Assembly: GCA_025352485.1 (NCBI GenBank)
Contig: JANXTJ010000007.1
Location: forward strand, 1-9,327
Direction: 5' to 3'
Length of the DNA stretch: 9,327 nucleotides
DNA from: Salinibacterium sp.
GTDB lineage: Bacteria > Actinomycetota > Actinomycetes > Actinomycetales > Microbacteriaceae
Position numbers and translations under genes: made by a program. Below the pieces are notes generated by a model. That model was not told the origin of the DNA, did not search any database, and saw only the letters and a program-made list of their open reading frames with translations. This document shows, one piece after another, positions 1-6,163 of the stretch (positions within the stretch are counted from its first letter, which is position 1; every line of letters starts with the position of its first letter).

Positions 1-256
1 AACCGCCGGCGAACGGCGGCAGCACGTCGACCCGCGCGCCCACGCCGCGGGCATCATCGCGACTGACGACACCGTCGACGAGGAACGACCCGGATGCCAG
101 CACCCGCGCCATCGCGTCGCCATACCGCGCCAACAGCACGGCCTTCAGCTCGCCAACGGTGGCCACCGCGGGTAGCGACTCCTCCTCGCAACCGGCGGCC
201 TCCGCCGCGGCCGCGAAGTACCGAACAAATACCGTGGCACCGGACGCGTCAGCCAC
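1..256 (-). CDS. moaD: MoaD, molybdopterin synthase small (sulfur carrier) subunit, complete except for stop codon
   Basis: A ubiquitin-fold sulfur carrier. MoaD is thiocarboxylated at its C-terminal glycine and delivers sulfur to cyclic pyranopterin monophosphate inside molybdopterin synthase (with MoaE) in the cytoplasm. Reading from a GTG at 256, the 85 codons in the window give a beta-grasp-like protein starting MADASGATVFVRYFAAAAEA. It has the typical 'TVGELK' helix start (residues 33-38) and ends LPPFAGG, the conserved MoaD tail. The next base is T, so the stop codon should lie just outside the left edge. At 85 residues it has the usual family length. The GTG start overlaps the end of moaA by 8 bp (GTGGCTGA), so the two are translationally coupled; a GGGGG run about 8 bases upstream can serve as the ribosome site. 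An ordinary ThiS-like carrier is possible, but the moaA neighbour favours MoaD. Confidence 0.9.
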   Translation of the reverse strand, partial: MADASGATVFVRYFAAAAEAAGCEEESLPAVATVGELKAVLLARYGDAMARVLASGSFLVDGVVSRDDARGVGARVDVLPPFAGG

Positions 257-1340
257 CGATCGCCCCCATGCTGCGCAGCGGGCGCTGGAAGTCGGGAAGC
301 GATATGCCGTGCCCTGACTGCTTGCCCCACATGGCGGCGCGCCACCAGTCTGCGATGGTGGCATCGTCAGCGCCGTCACGCAGCAGGGCCCGCAGATCGG
401 TCTCGTCGTCACCGAACAGGCACGATCGCACGGTGCCCTCCGCCGTGAGGCGAGTGCGGTCACAGGCCGCACAGAAACTGCGCGTGACCGAGGCGATGAT
501 GCCAACGGTCGCCGGCGAATTCCCCACCAAATAGCCGTCAACGAGCCACTCCTCGGCCGGGGCTGACGGATCTTCGCGGCGAGGCTGGCTCAGGGTGAAC
601 CGGCGGCCGAGCACCGACAGCAACTCCGCGGCATCCACCATGTTGTCGCGAGCCCATGCCTCGTCGGCATCGAGCGGCATCTGTTCGATGAAACGCAGGC
701 GCACGCCATTGGCGAGTGACCATTCGAGCAGGTCGGCGGCGCCGGCCAGCGTGTCGCGCATCAGCACGGCGTTGATCTTCAGCGGGGTGAGCCCGGCCAG
801 GCGAGCGGCTTCGATGCCGGCGAAGACCGCTGGCAACCGATCGCGACGGGTGAGGCGCGCGAAATGGTCGCGATCCACGGTGTCGAGGGAGATATTCACC
901 CGGGTCAGCCCGGCAGCGACCAGCTCGCCGATGCGCTTATCGAGCCCGATGCCATTCGTGGTCAGCGACACCGAGACCGGCTCACCGTCGGGTGCGACGA
1001 CGGCGGCGCTGAGCGAGATGATCTCAGCGAGGTCGGGGCGCATCAGTGGCTCTCCCCCGGTGAATCGGATGTCGCGCACGCCGAGGTCGCGCACGCCAAT
1101 GCCAACCAGCCGCGCGATTTCGCCAGGGGTCAGCAGATCGTCGCGATGGATAGCCGGCAGCCCCTGCTCTGGCATGCAGTAGGTGCAGCGCAGCGAGCAT
1201 TTTTCCGTCACAGAGATGCGCAGGTCGCGGGCGGTGCGCCCGTGGCTGTCGATGAGCCCGGGCAGGTCGGGCCGGCCCGCGGTGGAGGGGCGCTGTGCCG
1301 GGGATCGGCGCAACGCCGGCATTCCCAGCGAGAGACTCAT
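249..1340 (-). CDS. moaA: MoaA, GTP 3',8-cyclase (radical SAM), molybdenum cofactor biosynthesis
   Basis: Catalyses the first step of molybdenum cofactor synthesis: radical S-adenosylmethionine-dependent rearrangement of GTP to 3',8-cyclo-7,8-dihydro-GTP, which MoaC then converts to cPMP. The N-terminal radical SAM cluster motif CSLRCTYC provides Cys48, Cys52 and Cys55. GGEP (95-98) is the SAM-binding strand. The second, GTP-binding cluster is seen as FCAACDRTRL...VRSCL with Cys290, Cys293 and Cys307. The protein ends in Gly-Gly, the conserved MoaA tail needed for activity in studied homologues. At 363 residues it has full family length with a slightly long, Arg/Pro-rich N-terminus, so the ATG at 1321-1340 could be a little too far upstream; Met7 is an alternative. 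It lies 29 bp after the cytochrome module and overlaps moaD, so cotranscription with either is plausible. No key residue is missing. Confidence 0.97.
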   Translation of the reverse strand: MSLSLGMPALRRSPAQRPSTAGRPDLPGLIDSHGRTARDLRISVTEKCSLRCTYCMPEQGLPAIHRDDLLTPGEIARLVGIGVRDLGVRDIRFTGGEPLMRPDLAEIISLSAAVVAPDGEPVSVSLTTNGIGLDKRIGELVAAGLTRVNISLDTVDRDHFARLTRRDRLPAVFAGIEAARLAGLTPLKINAVLMRDTLAGAADLLEWSLANGVRLRFIEQMPLDADEAWARDNMVDAAELLSVLGRRFTLSQPRREDPSAPAEEWLVDGYLVGNSPATVGIIASVTRSFCAACDRTRLTAEGTVRSCLFGDDETDLRALLRDGADDATIADWWRAAMWGKQSGHGISLPDFQRPLRSMGAIGG

Positions 1341-1369
1341 GGTTCCAGCTTAAGCGGCGGCGGGCAGGC

Positions 1370-2323
1370 CTACCGTTTGCGGTAGTAGTCCTTCCAGATC
1401 AGCTTGTGCACGGGAATCCAGCGCGGGATCGTGCGCAACCCGGGGATGAGTGGAACCAGGGCAAGCAGTACCGTGAGCCCGAGCATGATGCCGACCACGA
1501 GGAGATCCGTATTCGGCACGCCCGCGATCCCCGGAACCTGGTACCAAAAAGAGAACAGCCATAGCCACGATTGGCCGGGGTAGTTGCCGGTCTCGTTCAT
1601 CATGCCCCACTGGTCCCCGGTGAGGTGGGCGGCGTTGGCGATGCCCACGAAGTAGCTGCCGTCACCGAGGAAGAGGATGCTTTTGGTGTAATCGAGGTTG
1701 AAGAACCCGCCGTCGTTGTGAATGGCCCCATCGAGCGCACCCTGCTGGGCCATGGCCAGAAGCGACGTGGTCAGAGCGGGCACCGGCCCGTAGTCGCCCG
1801 CGGCCACCAGAGCTGGATCATTGTTGTCGGCAGCGGCCAGTGCTGCGCCGTATGCACTAGTCCAACTGGCCCTTTGGTCGGCGGATGCCGCATCCCAGAT
1901 CGTGAGTTCGGCGGGCGGGCTCGCCTGTAACGCCAGGGGTGCCGTCACGAAGTCAGCCGCGGTGTCGATCGGAATTCGAACGCCCGACAGGCTCTGCAGG
2001 TTGATCGGCCCGATCGTCTGACTGACGTCTGGGGTGGAGTTATACGGCGCCCCGTACCCGGCGGTGGCACTCGTGCCGCCGAGCTCGGCGGTCGCCGTGC
2101 TGATGAAATCCGCGGGGGCGGCCGTGGCCCAGGCCTTCAGGGTGATGCTCGGATCGTCAGGCGAGCCGGCGATCGCCGCGAGCCCCACGACCAGCACGCC
2201 GACCACGATCACCCCGACGGTGAGCTCTTTGAACAGGTCGTACTCGCGTTTGCGCCCGGCCCACGGCCGCGTCGCGACGTTGTCGCCGACCCGCCAGGTC
2301 ATGGTGGGGCGAGCCCTGCTCAT
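1370..2323 (-). CDS. Cytochrome b C-terminal-like membrane subunit with a large extracytoplasmic domain
   Basis: A 317-residue protein of unclear function, probably the partner subunit of the cytochrome b encoded just upstream. Residues 24-53 (KREYDLFKEL... then a hydrophobic span at about 35-53) resemble the start of the C-terminal half (subunit IV-like part) of actinobacterial cytochrome b. Instead of the usual helices and a PEWY quinone-site motif, about 215 residues of soluble, Ala/Asp/Thr-rich sequence follow (about 54-271). A second span lies at about 272-297, with a basic tail ending DYYRKR. Basic residues before span 1 and after span 2 place both ends in the cytoplasm and the large domain outside. 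There is no cysteine and no CxxCH, so it is neither a c-type heme protein nor an iron-sulfur protein. The ATG at 2321-2323 is preceded by GGGGAGG at 2330-2336 and overlaps the upstream stop codon as ATGA. The open frame continues upstream of this ATG, but only as a shadow of the cytochrome b gene. Confidence 0.82.
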   Translation of the reverse strand: MSRARPTMTWRVGDNVATRPWAGRKREYDLFKELTVGVIVVGVLVVGLAAIAGSPDDPSITLKAWATAAPADFISTATAELGGTSATAGYGAPYNSTPDVSQTIGPINLQSLSGVRIPIDTAADFVTAPLALQASPPAELTIWDAASADQRASWTSAYGAALAAADNNDPALVAAGDYGPVPALTTSLLAMAQQGALDGAIHNDGGFFNLDYTKSILFLGDGSYFVGIANAAHLTGDQWGMMNETGNYPGQSWLWLFSFWYQVPGIAGVPNTDLLVVGIMLGLTVLLALVPLIPGLRTIPRWIPVHKLIWKDYYRKR

Positions 2324-3003
2324 TGCGATCCTCCCCTGCTGTCGACCAACTGCGCGTCGGTTTCGGCCGCGTCGATCGGGGGCACGACGCCCTTTGCTCG
2401 AATCAGGATGACGTGCAGCGCCACGATCACCCCCACCGCCAGCGGCAACAAGACGATGTGCCACATGAAGATCTGGCCGAGGTTCGCGACGTTGAACCAG
2501 GCCCCGATGCCGACCGCGTTGAGCGCGTCTTTGGCCTCGAACGCGATCCACTGCGAGTCGAAATTTGTTTGCAGCAGGTAGCCCGTGAATGCCGCGACGA
2601 TCGAGACGGCGAATGAAATCACGCCGGTCAGCTAGGTGAGCATCCGTCCGCCCCGCCAGGCTGCCATCCAGTACTTCCCCCAGAGATGCACGACCATGAA
2701 GATGAAAAAGAGCTCGACGCTCCACAGGTGGGTGCTGTTGACGAAGTGCCCAAAATCCGAGGTGTGGTACCAAGCTGGGCCGTTGAGACTCAGGACGAGG
2801 CCCGACGCGATGATGTAGACGAGGGATGCCACTGCCCCCATCCCGAAGACATAGATCCATGATGCGACGTAGCTGGGTTGCCCCTCCGGCAGGAGCTTGT
2901 CTGCCGGCAGTTTCTTGATCAGCCACTGCCGGGTCTTGCCGGTCCAGGTGTGCAGCTCGGCCGGCTGCGCCTCCAGCTTCTCGACGACAAGCGGCTCGCT
3001 CAC
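2320..3003 (-). pseudogene. Split b-type cytochrome (cytochrome b6/QcrB N-terminal-like), interrupted by an in-frame TAG
   Basis: Encodes a 227-codon four-helix diheme cytochrome b, probably moving electrons between quinol and a partner within the membrane. Predicted helices lie at about 45-72, 92-113, 125-144 and 175-202. The heme ligands are clear: His92 and His106 in helix B (13 residues between) and His182 and His197 in helix D (14 between, as in b6-type proteins). Codon 124 (2632-2634) is TAG, where the sequence reads RGGRMLT-stop-LTGVISF. The frame before and after is continuous and well conserved in character, so this is one nonsense substitution (most simply TGG to TAG) and not a frameshift. 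The truncated product would lack helices C and D and one ligand of each heme. The start is a GTG at 3001-3003 overlapping the upstream small gene's stop (GTGA); the end overlaps the next gene (ATGA). It could be a fresh pseudogene, a strain variant, a sequencing error or a readthrough site. Confidence 0.85.
2632..2634 (-). other. In-frame amber codon inside the cytochrome b gene
   Basis: The coding strand reads ATG CTC ACC TAG CTG ACC GGC, giving M-L-T-stop-L-T-G at the junction of the helix B-C loop and helix C. The frame is unbroken on both sides. TAG is also the terminal stop of five other genes in this window (at 1370, 3285, 4152, 5099 and 6676), so general amber recoding in this organism is unlikely. 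Confidence 0.95.
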
Positions 3004-3167
3004 CGCGAACGCCGCGAGCCGGGAAATGGCAGCACCAGTGCGAGGACGAAAAGCACCAGCATCACGATGATGACGATGAGGTTTCCGGATTGGATCTGGA
3101 AGTTACCCCAGCCGAAGTAGGCGCCCCCGCCGAGGTCGGCGAAGAGGGCAAGAACAGAACCGAACAT
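3000..3167 (-). CDS. Small single-span membrane protein (55 aa) heading the cytochrome b module
   Basis: A 55-residue protein of unknown function. Residues 1-28 are mildly hydrophobic and Gly-rich (MFGSVLALFADLGGGAYFGW...). One strong membrane span follows at about 29-48 (NLIVIIVMLVLFVLALVLPF), then a basic tail PGSRRSR that should sit in the cytoplasm, giving an N-out/C-in orientation. The ATG is preceded by GGAG six bases upstream (3174-3177). Its TGA overlaps the GTG start of the cytochrome b gene (GTGA), so the two are translationally coupled. The coupling suggests a small accessory or assembly subunit of the same membrane complex, comparable in size to the small subunits of b6f and bc1 complexes; that role is inference. 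It carries no Cys or His for cofactor binding. Confidence 0.8.
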   Translation of the reverse strand: MFGSVLALFADLGGGAYFGWGNFQIQSGNLIVIIVMLVLFVLALVLPFPGSRRSR

Positions 3168-3173
3168 GAGACG

Positions 3174-3177
3174 CTCC
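3174..3177 (-). promoter_or_regulatory. Ribosome binding site of the 55-aa membrane protein
   Basis: GGAG lies six bases before the ATG at 3165-3167. It supports this start for a gene that would otherwise be missed because of its size. Confidence 0.65.
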
Positions 3178-3183
3178 GATCAC

Positions 3184-3198
3184 CAGGCGGTGCGCCTG
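3184..3198. repeat. Perfect 6-bp inverted repeat upstream of the cytochrome module
   Basis: CAGGCG-GTG-CGCCTG is a perfect dyad with a 3-base centre, ending 17 bases before the ATG of the 55-aa protein and just outside its ribosome site. It could be an operator or an mRNA hairpin controlling the cytochrome module. In DNA this rich in GC, a dyad of this size can also arise by chance. Confidence 0.35.
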
Positions 3199-3262
3199 CT
3201 GATGCAACACTCGCCGCTGCCCCCTGTCGAGGCTAGGGCCGAAGGTCCTGAGCGCACCGGCC

Positions 3263-3281
3263 TCGAGCGCTCCCGGCTCGA
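3263..3281 (-). terminator. Weak hairpin just after the SDR gene
   Basis: TCGAGC...GCTCGA with a 7-base loop begins four bases past the SDR stop codon. The stem is short and no T-run follows, so it is at best a weak terminator or RNA-end stabiliser. The rest of the 117-bp gap (3168-3284) shows no convincing -10/-35 pair. Confidence 0.25.
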
Positions 3282-3284
3282 TCG

Positions 3285-4142
3285 CTACTTGCGGCGACGC
3301 CCGGCGAACAGGCGATCGCGAGTGCGGTCGGGGAGGCGCGCAATGATCGCCGCGCCGATTTTGGCGTCGTTGCCCACCGCGTAGCGCGTCTTCGGCCGCG
3401 CCGCGGTGAGTGCCTTCTCGATCACCTGCGCGACCTCGATCGCTGGCAGGCCGTTGACGGCGGCATTTGTAGCCATCCGCCGCGCTCCCGCAATCTTCTC
3501 GCCGTACAGCGCGGTCGCCTCCGCGCCGATCAGTGCGTCGGTGCGGCCCAGGGAGGTGGCCCAGATCGGCGTCGCGATCTGACCGGGCTCGATGGCAATC
3601 GCCTCGATACCCCACGGCGCCAGCTCTTGGCGCAGCACGTGGGTGAGCGCTTCGAAGGCAAACTTTGAGGCGTTGTAGGGGCCGAGCATCGTGCCGGCGA
3701 CCAGCCCGCCGATCGAGGTCACGTTGATGATGCGACCCTTCGCCGTGCGCAGCAGGGGCAGCATGGCCTGGGTGACGGCGAGCTGCCCAACGAGGTTTAC
3801 CTCGAGCTGGTCGCGAAAACTCTGCAGTGGCGCGAACTCGAGCGGCCCCGGATGCGCGGTTCCGGCGTTATTCACGAGGCCGTTGAGCCCCGCGGCGCCC
3901 ACCGCCATCTCGATGGTTTCGGCCGCCGCCGCGATGTCGGCCGGCTTGGTCACATCGAGGATGAGCGACACCAGGCTCGCGGATGCCGCCGCGGCCAAAC
4001 TCGCCGCATCCTCCGACCTTCGCACCCCCGCGAATACCGTGAACCCGTGGCTGTCCAGCAGAAGCGCTGTGGCACGGCCGATACCCGTGGAAGCTCCGGT
4101 GACGAGGACCGTGGGTGTGACCAAGATGGCGCGTTGCGACAT
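3285..4142 (-). CDS. Short-chain dehydrogenase/reductase (classical SDR)
   Basis: An NAD(P)-dependent oxidoreductase, cytoplasmic, with unknown substrate. The Rossmann cofactor motif TGASTGIG is at 15-22. FAGVRR after the second strand (38-42) has paired arginines that suggest NADP(H). LDV with Asp63 contacts the adenine ring and NNAG is at 91-94. The catalytic residues are Ser143 (NVTSIGG), Tyr156 and Lys160 (YNASK), with EPGQIATPIW after the sixth strand. All classical SDR residues are present. At 285 residues it is slightly longer than the 250-residue core, with a basic C-terminal tail (DRLFAGRRRK) as in steroid/retinol dehydrogenase-like members. The ATG follows the Pr6Pr gene by 9 bp, so the two are likely cotranscribed. 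The GAGG near the ATG is only one base away, so a slightly later start (for example the TTG at codon 7) cannot be excluded. Confidence 0.93.
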   Translation of the reverse strand: MSQRAILVTPTVLVTGASTGIGRATALLLDSHGFTVFAGVRRSEDAASLAAAASASLVSLILDVTKPADIAAAAETIEMAVGAAGLNGLVNNAGTAHPGPLEFAPLQSFRDQLEVNLVGQLAVTQAMLPLLRTAKGRIINVTSIGGLVAGTMLGPYNASKFAFEALTHVLRQELAPWGIEAIAIEPGQIATPIWATSLGRTDALIGAEATALYGEKIAGARRMATNAAVNGLPAIEVAQVIEKALTAARPKTRYAVGNDAKIGAAIIARLPDRTRDRLFAGRRRK

Positions 4143-4151
4143 GCCTCAAGC

Positions 4152-4823
4152 CTAGGCTTTGCCCCGCCTGCGGCCGTAGACGATGGCCAAGGCCCCCATC
4201 GCCATGAGGAACGCCGAGAGCCCGACGATGTAGGCCACAACGCTGACCCAGCCGCCGTTCTCCGGGTTGAGAAACGGGTAGGGGTAGTAGGCCGTGAATG
4301 CGCCCCTGACCAGCGTGTAAACGATCCATGCCACCGGGTACAGCAGCACGATCCGCAGCGCTTTCCACGGCAGGGCCGGGCGGCCAGGCGCGAACAGCCA
4401 GTCGAGAACAATGATGAGCGGAATCCAGACGTGGATGATCTCGTTGGGCCACTGCAGCCCGTGAAACCCCGCGTAGGGCAGTCCGCGCAACAGCAGGTTG
4501 TAGACGCCGGCCGTGACAACGGCATAGGCGAGGGCCGCCATGCGGATCGTGGTGAACAGCGCGGTGTCGCTGCGGTAACGCCAGGCCATGGCCGCGCCGA
4601 CCAAGAAAACGACGATGTTGATGAGGCTGGTCTGAATAGTGAAGTAGCTGAAGTACTCGGCCGGGTCGAAGGCGTTGTTGATGACGCGATCGGTGATCTG
4701 GATCACGATAGTCGCGAGCAGCCCGAGGCCCACGACCAGTCGTAGAACACCGACGGCGGTGCGCGCGGTTGTCGTGGTGACACCCGCACTGTGAGTTGTG
4801 CTTCCCAGAATCATGAATAGCAT
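4152..4823 (-). CDS. Pr6Pr-family integral membrane protein (six predicted spans)
   Basis: A membrane protein with no established reaction. The 223-residue sequence has about six hydrophobic spans (roughly 22-44, 60-81, 95-113, 127-144, 153-173 and 193-215). It shows motifs I associate with the Pr6Pr / FAR-17a-like family: EYFSYFTIQTSLIN near span 2, YNLLLRG after span 3, NEIIHVWIPL-LDWLF in span 4, and YPVAWIVYTLVRG followed by YYPYPFLNP between spans 5 and 6. The conserved His131 and Asp141 within or next to span 4 and the aromatic YPYPF loop are the likeliest functional residues. Met1 (4821-4823) and Met4 (4812-4814) are both possible starts, and neither has a strong Shine-Dalgarno site. 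It sits between the 35-aa peptide and the SDR gene on the same strand. Family membership is recognised by eye; function is unknown. Confidence 0.85.
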   Translation of the reverse strand: MLFMILGSTTHSAGVTTTTARTAVGVLRLVVGLGLLATIVIQITDRVINNAFDPAEYFSYFTIQTSLINIVVFLVGAAMAWRYRSDTALFTTIRMAALAYAVVTAGVYNLLLRGLPYAGFHGLQWPNEIIHVWIPLIIVLDWLFAPGRPALPWKALRIVLLYPVAWIVYTLVRGAFTAYYPYPFLNPENGGWVSVVAYIVGLSAFLMAMGALAIVYGRRRGKA

Positions 4824-4838
4824 TCGGAGTGCAGGGCA

Positions 4839-4856
4839 CCCCGGATTGCCCCGGGG
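4839..4856 (-). terminator. GC hairpin between the 35-aa peptide gene and the Pr6Pr gene
   Basis: CCCCGG and CCGGGG form a perfect 6-bp stem around a 6-base loop, starting two bases after the stop codon of the small peptide gene. No T-run follows. It could attenuate readthrough into the Pr6Pr gene, or simply reflect base composition. Confidence 0.3.
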
Positions 4857-4857
4857 C

Positions 4858-4965
4858 TCAGGCGGGCAGCGGAGTGGGGCTCCCGCGGCGGATGACGACG
4901 GCGAGGACTGCGGCGACCGCGAGAACCGCGATCACTGCGTGCCAGTGGGTGGTCGTGGTGTTCAT
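4858..4965 (-). CDS. Putative 35-aa single-span membrane peptide
   Basis: An unrecognised micro-protein: MNTTTTHWHAVI followed by an Ala/Val/Leu-rich span (about residues 9-26), then a short basic and proline-rich tail (IRRGSPTPLPA). The positive residues after the span suggest the C-terminus is in the cytoplasm. The case for a real gene is the well-placed AGGAG at 4972-4976, seven bases from the ATG, in an otherwise non-coding gap after the ilvC hairpin, and a composition typical of a membrane span. Against it are its length and the absence of a recognisable family. It may be cotranscribed with the Pr6Pr gene 34 bp downstream. The open frame extends upstream of the ATG but without a comparable start. 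Confidence 0.5.
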   Translation of the reverse strand: MNTTTTHWHAVIAVLAVAAVLAVVIRRGSPTPLPA

Positions 4966-4971
4966 GATTCG

Positions 4972-4976
4972 CTCCT
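4972..4976 (-). promoter_or_regulatory. Ribosome binding site of the 35-aa peptide
   Basis: AGGAG lies seven bases before the ATG at 4963-4965. It is the main evidence that the short frame is translated. Confidence 0.55.
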
Positions 4977-5008
4977 GGGTGCCGGAAACAGTTGGTTGGA
5001 TACGTGCT

Positions 5009-5028
5009 CCTGCGCCATGCGGCGCAGG
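5009..5028. repeat. Perfect 8-bp inverted repeat in the ilvC-peptide gap
   Basis: CCTGCGCC-ATGC-GGCGCAGG is a perfect dyad with a 4-base centre, in the non-coding gap 26 bases past the ilvC hairpin and about 44 bases before the 35-aa peptide. It could be a second terminator stem or an operator for the downstream genes. The remainder of the 133-bp gap (4966-5098) holds only the ilvC hairpin and the peptide's ribosome site. Confidence 0.45.
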
Positions 5029-5053
5029 GAGGAGAGCAGTGCGTCGCCGAGCA

Positions 5054-5084
5054 ACGGCCGCCCCGCGCGAAGCGGAACGGCCGT
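5054..5084 (-). terminator. Strong hairpin downstream of ilvC, likely operon terminator
   Basis: On the transcript, ACGGCCGUUCCGC pairs with GCGGGGCGGCCGU: 13 base pairs including two U-G wobbles, closing a 5-base UUCGC loop. It begins 14 bases past the ilvC stop. The following sequence (TTGCTCGG) is only weakly T-rich, as often seen in high-GC actinobacteria. Confidence 0.6.
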
Positions 5085-5098
5085 CGACTGGTCGTGAA

Positions 5099-6124
5099 CT
5101 AGCGAGCGGCTGAGCCGTCGACGTAGTCGGCGTCCTGCTGCTTCCACGCGAACAGGGCGCGCAGTTCCTTACCGGTGGCCTCGATCGGGTGCGCAGCACC
5201 CTTCTCCCGCAGCGCGAGGAACTCGGGGGCTCCGGCATCCTGGTCGGCGATGAAGCGCGCGGCAAATGCGCCGGACTGGATGTCTTTGAGAACGGCCTGC
5301 ATGTTGGTCTTCACGGAGGGGTCGATCACGCGCGGGCCGGAGACGTAGTCGCCGTACTCTGCGGTGTCGGAGATGCTCCAGCGCTGCTTGGCGATGCCGC
5401 CCTCCCACATCAGGTCGACGATGAGCTTGAGCTCGTGAAGCACCTCGAAGTAGGCGATCTCGGGCTGGTAGCCCGCCTCGATGAGGGTCTCAAAGCCGTA
5501 CATGACCAGCTGTGAAGTTCCGCCACAGAGCACGGACTGCTCGCCGAACAGGTCGGTCTCGGTCTCCTCGGTGAAGGTGGTCTTGATGCCGCCGGCACGC
5601 AGGCCACCGATCGCCTTCGCGTAGCTCCAGGTCAGCTCCCAGGCGCCGCCGGTGGCGTCCTGCTCGACGGCCACGATTACGGGCACGCCGCGCCCAGCCT
5701 CGTACTCGCGACGCACGGTGTGGCCGGGGCCCTTCGGGGCGACCATGATGACATCGACGCCCTCGGGTGCCGTGATGTAGCCGAAGCGGATGTTGAACCC
5801 GTGACCGAAGAGGATCGCATTGCCGGGCTCAAGGTTGTCTTTGATGTCGGCCGCGAACAGTCCGCGCTGGTGCTGGTCGGGCGCGAGGATGACGATGACG
5901 TCTGCCCACTTCGACGCCTCGGCCGGGCTGAGAACTTCAAAGCCGGCCTCCTTCGCCTTTTGTACGCTCTTCGAGTCTGGCTTGAGGCCGACCTTCACCT
6001 CGACACCGGAGTCGCGCAGGTTCAGCGCGTGGGCGTGGCCCTGCGAGCCGTAGCCAATAACGGCAACCTTCTTGCCCTGGATGATCGACAGGTCGGCGTC
6101 TTCGTCATGAAAGACATCGGTCAT
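5099..6124 (-). CDS. ilvC: Ketol-acid reductoisomerase (class I, NADPH-dependent)
   Basis: Second common step of valine and isoleucine synthesis: Mg-dependent alkyl migration and NADPH reduction of acetolactate or acetohydroxybutyrate to the dihydroxy acid. The Rossmann motif GYGSQG is at 24-29. The loop after strand 2 (LKPDSKS, 47-53) has Lys48, Ser51 and Ser53, as expected for NADPH. FGHGFN contains the conserved His108. Metal-binding and catalytic residues are Asp191 and Glu195 (DLFGEQ), Glu227 and Glu231 (EVLHE) and Ser252 (WSISDTAEYG). At 341 residues this is the short class I form. The ATG has AAGGAG about 10 bases upstream and the gene follows ilvN by 39 bp. The Ilv order and the hairpin after the stop indicate it is the last gene of the operon. 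Nothing is missing. Confidence 0.98.
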   Translation of the reverse strand: MTDVFHDEDADLSIIQGKKVAVIGYGSQGHAHALNLRDSGVEVKVGLKPDSKSVQKAKEAGFEVLSPAEASKWADVIVILAPDQHQRGLFAADIKDNLEPGNAILFGHGFNIRFGYITAPEGVDVIMVAPKGPGHTVRREYEAGRGVPVIVAVEQDATGGAWELTWSYAKAIGGLRAGGIKTTFTEETETDLFGEQSVLCGGTSQLVMYGFETLIEAGYQPEIAYFEVLHELKLIVDLMWEGGIAKQRWSISDTAEYGDYVSGPRVIDPSVKTNMQAVLKDIQSGAFAARFIADQDAGAPEFLALREKGAAHPIEATGKELRALFAWKQQDADYVDGSAAR

Positions 6125-6163
6125 GGTGATACTTCTCCTTGTTGTAGTTGTCGTGCCAGAAAA

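Noticed and set aside
595..1182. Plus-strand open frame of 195 codons
   Set aside because: Antisense shadow of moaA with Ser/Arg-rich low-complexity composition.
2632..2634. UAG decoded as pyrrolysine or another amino acid
   Set aside because: TAG ends several normal genes in the window, no decoding machinery is visible, and cytochrome b proteins are not known to contain pyrrolysine.
2324..2926. Upstream extension of the 317-aa cytochrome partner to 518 codons
   Set aside because: The extra part is an out-of-frame reading of the cytochrome b gene (Arg/His-rich). The ATG at 2323 has a strong GGGGAGG and an ATGA overlap.
3852..4745. Long plus-strand open frame of 297 codons
   Set aside because: It lies opposite the SDR and Pr6Pr genes, is rich in Arg/Asp/His as expected of a GC-driven antisense shadow, and has no recognisable domain. 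The minus-strand genes have full family motifs.
4962..5147. Minus-strand frame of 61 codons overlapping the ilvC end
   Set aside because: It has no ribosome site, overlaps ilvC and the terminator hairpin, and is Arg-rich like other shadows.
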